Shown here piece by piece: positions 4,407 to 6,138 of a stretch of 6,138 nucleotides of DNA (position 1 is its first letter; the number at the start of each line of letters is the position of its first letter). Under the pieces are notes generated by a model that was given only the letters and a program-made list of their open reading frames with translations, was not told the origin of the DNA and ran no database searches. A program made the position numbers and the translations under genes. The DNA is from Veillonellaceae bacterium. GTDB lineage: Bacteria; Bacillota_C; Negativicutes; UBA1444. The stretch is taken from NCBI GenBank assembly GCA_012798135.1, contig JAAZNU010000047.1, positions 1 to 6,138 of the forward strand, written 5' to 3'.

Positions 4407-4478
4407 TTGTACGGCCTATCTAAATTGTAAAGATCATCTGTCCCTTATTTTGTATTTTGAGAGGAGAGTTGGAGCTTT

Positions 4479-5900
4479 ATGGAACAACCCAACAAGACGA
4501 AGCTAGCCCCTGCCGAAGAGCAAGGGACACTGGCCCGCATGGGAGCGGCGCTTGCCGACTGGAGCGAAAAATGGTTCCCCGATGCCTACGTTTTTGCCGT
4601 AATTGCGGTGGTTGTGGTCGGGATCGGCGCTTTGGCGATGGGGAGGTCGCCCATGAAAATCGCCATAGACTTTGGTAATGGCTTCTGGACCTTGATCCCA
4701 TTTACCATGCAGATGGCTTTCGTCGTCATCGGTGGCTATATCGTCGCGGTTGCCAAACCAGTGCAAAAGTTCATTATTATGCTTGCGGGCGTTCCGAAGA
4801 CCCCAAGAGTGGCTGTGGCATACGTTGCCTTTATGGCGATGCTGGCATCCTTGCTTAGTTGGGGATTCAGCCTGATTTTCGGTGGGTTCCTGATGCGTGA
4901 AGTGGCGCGTCGTGTTCCCAATGTCGATTACCGGGCGATTAGTGCGGCCGGTTATCTGGGGTTGGGCAGCGTCTGGGCGCTGGGCCTTTCGTCTTCGGCC
5001 GCGCTGCTGATGGTTACCAAGGCATCGATTCCGCCGGCCATGTACAAATACAGCGGCACGATTCCACTGTCGATGACGTTGTTTACCTGGGAAAACTTGA
5101 TTATGATCACTGTGCTGGTAGTGATGTCCTGCTGGATTTGCTACGTTTCCCACCCGAGCCCGGAAAATACCAAGACCTTTGAAATGGCTGGAATAAGCTT
5201 GGTTGAGCCGCCGGTCGAAGTGCGCGAAACCGCCAATACTCCCGGCGAATATTTGGAATACAGCCCCATTCTGACAATTGTCATGGTTGCCCTAGGGATC
5301 GGATATATTTACCACATTACTTCTGTAAAGGGTTTTATGGCTGCGCTGGACCTCAATACCTATAATTTTATTTTCTTAATCGCTGGTATGGCGTTGCACT
5401 GGACACCGCGGGCTTTCCTGCGGGCGGCTGCCAAATCGATTCCCGCCACTGGCGGTGTATTGATCCAGTTCCCGTTGTATGCCGGGATTTTTGGTATGAT
5501 GATGGGCTCCGGCCTCAATGAGGTTTTGGCGCATTTCTTCGTTTCCGTGTCTACCCAGGATACATTGGCTCCTATCGTCGGCGCATATTCCGCAATCCTC
5601 GGTTTGTTCCTGCCTTCCGGCGGTGGCAAGTGGATCGTTGAAGCGCCTTATTTGATGCAGGCGGCCACTGAACTGAAGGTCAACATGGCCTGGATGGTTC
5701 AGGTGTACAATGCGGCCGAAGCATTGCCAAACTTCATCAATCCTTTCTGGATGCTGCCGCTCATGGGCCTGACCGGCGTTAAAGCCCGTGACTTGGCCGG
5801 CTACTCCGTTCTGCAGCTGATTTTCCATACTCCGGTTGTTTTGATCATGCTGTGGTTACTGGCCAAAACGATGCCGTACGTTCCGCCTATGATGCAGTAG
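4479..5900 (+). CDS. AtoE-family short-chain fatty acid transporter
   Basis: This 473-residue integral membrane protein matches the short-chain fatty acid permease family (AtoE type) along its length. Visible family features are an N-terminal WSEKWFPDAYVFAVIAVVVV segment, FGNGFWTLIPFTMQMAFVVIGGY (about 66-88), an LLSWGFSLIFGGFLMREVARR region (about 125-145) and SSSAALLMVTKA. The C-terminal half has FLPSGGGKW followed by NPFWMLPLMGL. Roughly ten to twelve membrane helices can be drawn; family members are usually 440-470 residues, so it is full length. The family takes up short-chain fatty acids such as butyrate or acetoacetate; the exact substrate cannot be read from sequence. The start at ATG 4479 has GGAG 4 bases upstream and AGGAG 12 upstream. 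It has its own candidate sigma-54 promoter and a hairpin after the stop. Hbd downstream on the other strand supports a butyrate/acetoacetate metabolic setting. Numbering of segments is approximate. Confidence 0.93.
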   Translation: MEQPNKTKLAPAEEQGTLARMGAALADWSEKWFPDAYVFAVIAVVVVGIGALAMGRSPMKIAIDFGNGFWTLIPFTMQMAFVVIGGYIVAVAKPVQKFIIMLAGVPKTPRVAVAYVAFMAMLASLLSWGFSLIFGGFLMREVARRVPNVDYRAISAAGYLGLGSVWALGLSSSAALLMVTKASIPPAMYKYSGTIPLSMTLFTWENLIMITVLVVMSCWICYVSHPSPENTKTFEMAGISLVEPPVEVRETANTPGEYLEYSPILTIVMVALGIGYIYHITSVKGFMAALDLNTYNFIFLIAGMALHWTPRAFLRAAAKSIPATGGVLIQFPLYAGIFGMMMGSGLNEVLAHFFVSVSTQDTLAPIVGAYSAILGLFLPSGGGKWIVEAPYLMQAATELKVNMAWMVQVYNAAEALPNFINPFWMLPLMGLTGVKARDLAGYSVLQLIFHTPVVLIMLWLLAKTMPYVPPMMQ

Positions 5901-5927
5901 TACCTGGAAACCTTCCACACGATTTTC

Positions 5928-5988
5928 AATAAAGATACGGCAGAAGGCCCCGGTTCACAGAACCGGGGCCTTCTGCCGTATCTTTATT
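5928..5988. terminator. Perfect 29-bp inverted repeat acting as a bidirectional terminator
   Basis: Positions 5928-5956 and 5960-5988 are exact reverse complements, separated by a 3-base loop (ACA). The inner core (GGCCCCGGTTC and its complement) is GC-rich, while the outer ends are AT-rich (AATAAAGATA/TATCTTTATT). It lies between the convergent stop codons at 5900 and 5994, ending 5 bases from the latter, and can serve both genes. There is no long T-run immediately after the GC core, so termination efficiency is uncertain, but fold stability should be very high. Confidence 0.85.
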
Positions 5989-5993
5989 GCGCC

Positions 5994-6138
5994 TTATTTC
6001 GAATAGTCATAGAAGCCGCGCCCGGTCTTGCGGCCCAGCCAGCCGGCTTCCACATATTTGCGCAGCAGCGGGCAGGGACGGTACTTCGGATCGCCGAAGC
6101 CCTCGTACAGCACTTCCATGATGTACAGCATCGTGTCC
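5994..6138 (-). CDS. hbd: 3-hydroxybutyryl-CoA dehydrogenase, C-terminal fragment
   Basis: The visible 47 residues are the end of the protein; the rest lies beyond the right edge. They read [19 protein letters not shown], then [20 protein letters not shown], then RGFYDYSK and a TAA stop. The pattern of Y-x-x-x-P-x-x-L-L-(R/K)-x-x-V-x-A-G-x-L-G-(R/K)-K-(T/S)-G-x-G-F-Y-D-Y is the C-terminal hallmark of NAD(P)-dependent 3-hydroxyacyl-CoA dehydrogenases of the butyrate pathway. The enzyme interconverts acetoacetyl-CoA and 3-hydroxybutyryl-CoA in the cytoplasm. Codons are biased to C- and G-ending forms (TAC, GGC, CTG) more than in neighbouring genes, in keeping with high expression. It is convergent with the AtoE gene, and they share the 5928-5988 terminator hairpin. 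Confidence 0.92.
   Translation of the reverse strand, partial: DTMLYIMEVLYEGFGDPKYRPCPLLRKYVEAGWLGRKTGRGFYDYSK

Larger units (their letters stand above)
4059..4478 (+). other. 420-bp intergenic region with terminator, regulatory repeats and atoE leader
   Basis: No convincing protein gene lies here. In order it holds the terminator of the upstream gene (4099-4137), a G9 run directly after its T10 run (4138-4146), a GCGC-rich inverted repeat (4178-4210), a sigma-54 promoter candidate (4313-4328), and a strong AGGAGG before a seven-codon frame (4374-4406). The ribosome binding region of the transporter gene follows (GAGGAG 4461-4466 and GGAG 4471-4474). Apart from these, 4211-4310 shows nothing recognised. 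Confidence 0.7.

Noticed and set aside
4503..5153. Minus-strand 216-codon frame opposite the AtoE gene
   Set aside because: It is His/Arg/Gln-rich with no domain pattern, and lies entirely opposite a clear full-length transporter. It is a shadow frame.

Overview
The window looks like a chromosomal piece from an anaerobic, fermentative member of the Bacillota. Sporomusa-like Negativicutes would fit, but that placement is a guess from gene content: strong GGAGG-type ribosome binding sites, a sigma-54 enhancer-binding protein, a short-chain fatty acid permease and 3-hydroxybutyryl-CoA dehydrogenase. No rRNA or other marker gene is present to confirm it. No tRNA, CRISPR array or insertion sequence was seen.

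Layout. (a) 1-618, plus strand: the 3' end of an NtrC-family sigma-54 activator, then a very small tatA with a TTG start, then a hairpin that can terminate transcription from both sides. (b) 628-1800, minus strand: a two-gene operon for the two halves of a split YeeE/YedE (TsuA-like) sulfur-compound transporter, with a near-consensus sigma-70 promoter. (c) 1899-2744, minus strand: a secreted MORN-repeat protein with its own terminator. (d) 2745-2990: a divergent promoter region with two tandem 18-bp repeats, each carrying the 10-bp palindrome GTTGCGCAAC. (e) 2991-4137, plus strand: a membrane protein fusing an extracytoplasmic thioredoxin-like domain to a CcdA/DsbD-type electron-transfer domain, then a terminator. 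(f) 4138-4478: a long leader with a GCGC-rich inverted repeat and a well-spaced sigma-54 promoter candidate. (g) 4479-5900, plus strand: an AtoE-family short-chain fatty acid transporter, then a perfect 29-bp hairpin. (h) 5994-6138, minus strand: the C-terminus of 3-hydroxybutyryl-CoA dehydrogenase.

The main discovery is in (b). The upstream transporter half has an in-frame TGA exactly where the family carries its conserved cysteine (GG-C-TSGHG in the family, DG-TGA-PSGHG here). The frame stays open for 41 more family-like codons and ends overlapping the start codon of the second half. Just after the TGA the mRNA can form a hairpin with a GUU apical loop at the distance expected of a bacterial SECIS. 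The most economical reading is a selenocysteine-containing half of a thiosulfate/sulfur-compound transporter. Conventional gene calling would truncate it at 133 residues and lose the last membrane segment.

Possible links between the genes: the split transporter and the thioredoxin-CcdA fusion both point to thiol/sulfur redox chemistry at the membrane, and AtoE plus Hbd point to butyrate/acetoacetate metabolism. The TTGCGC-type palindromes in regions (d) and (f) suggest, without proving, a common regulator.
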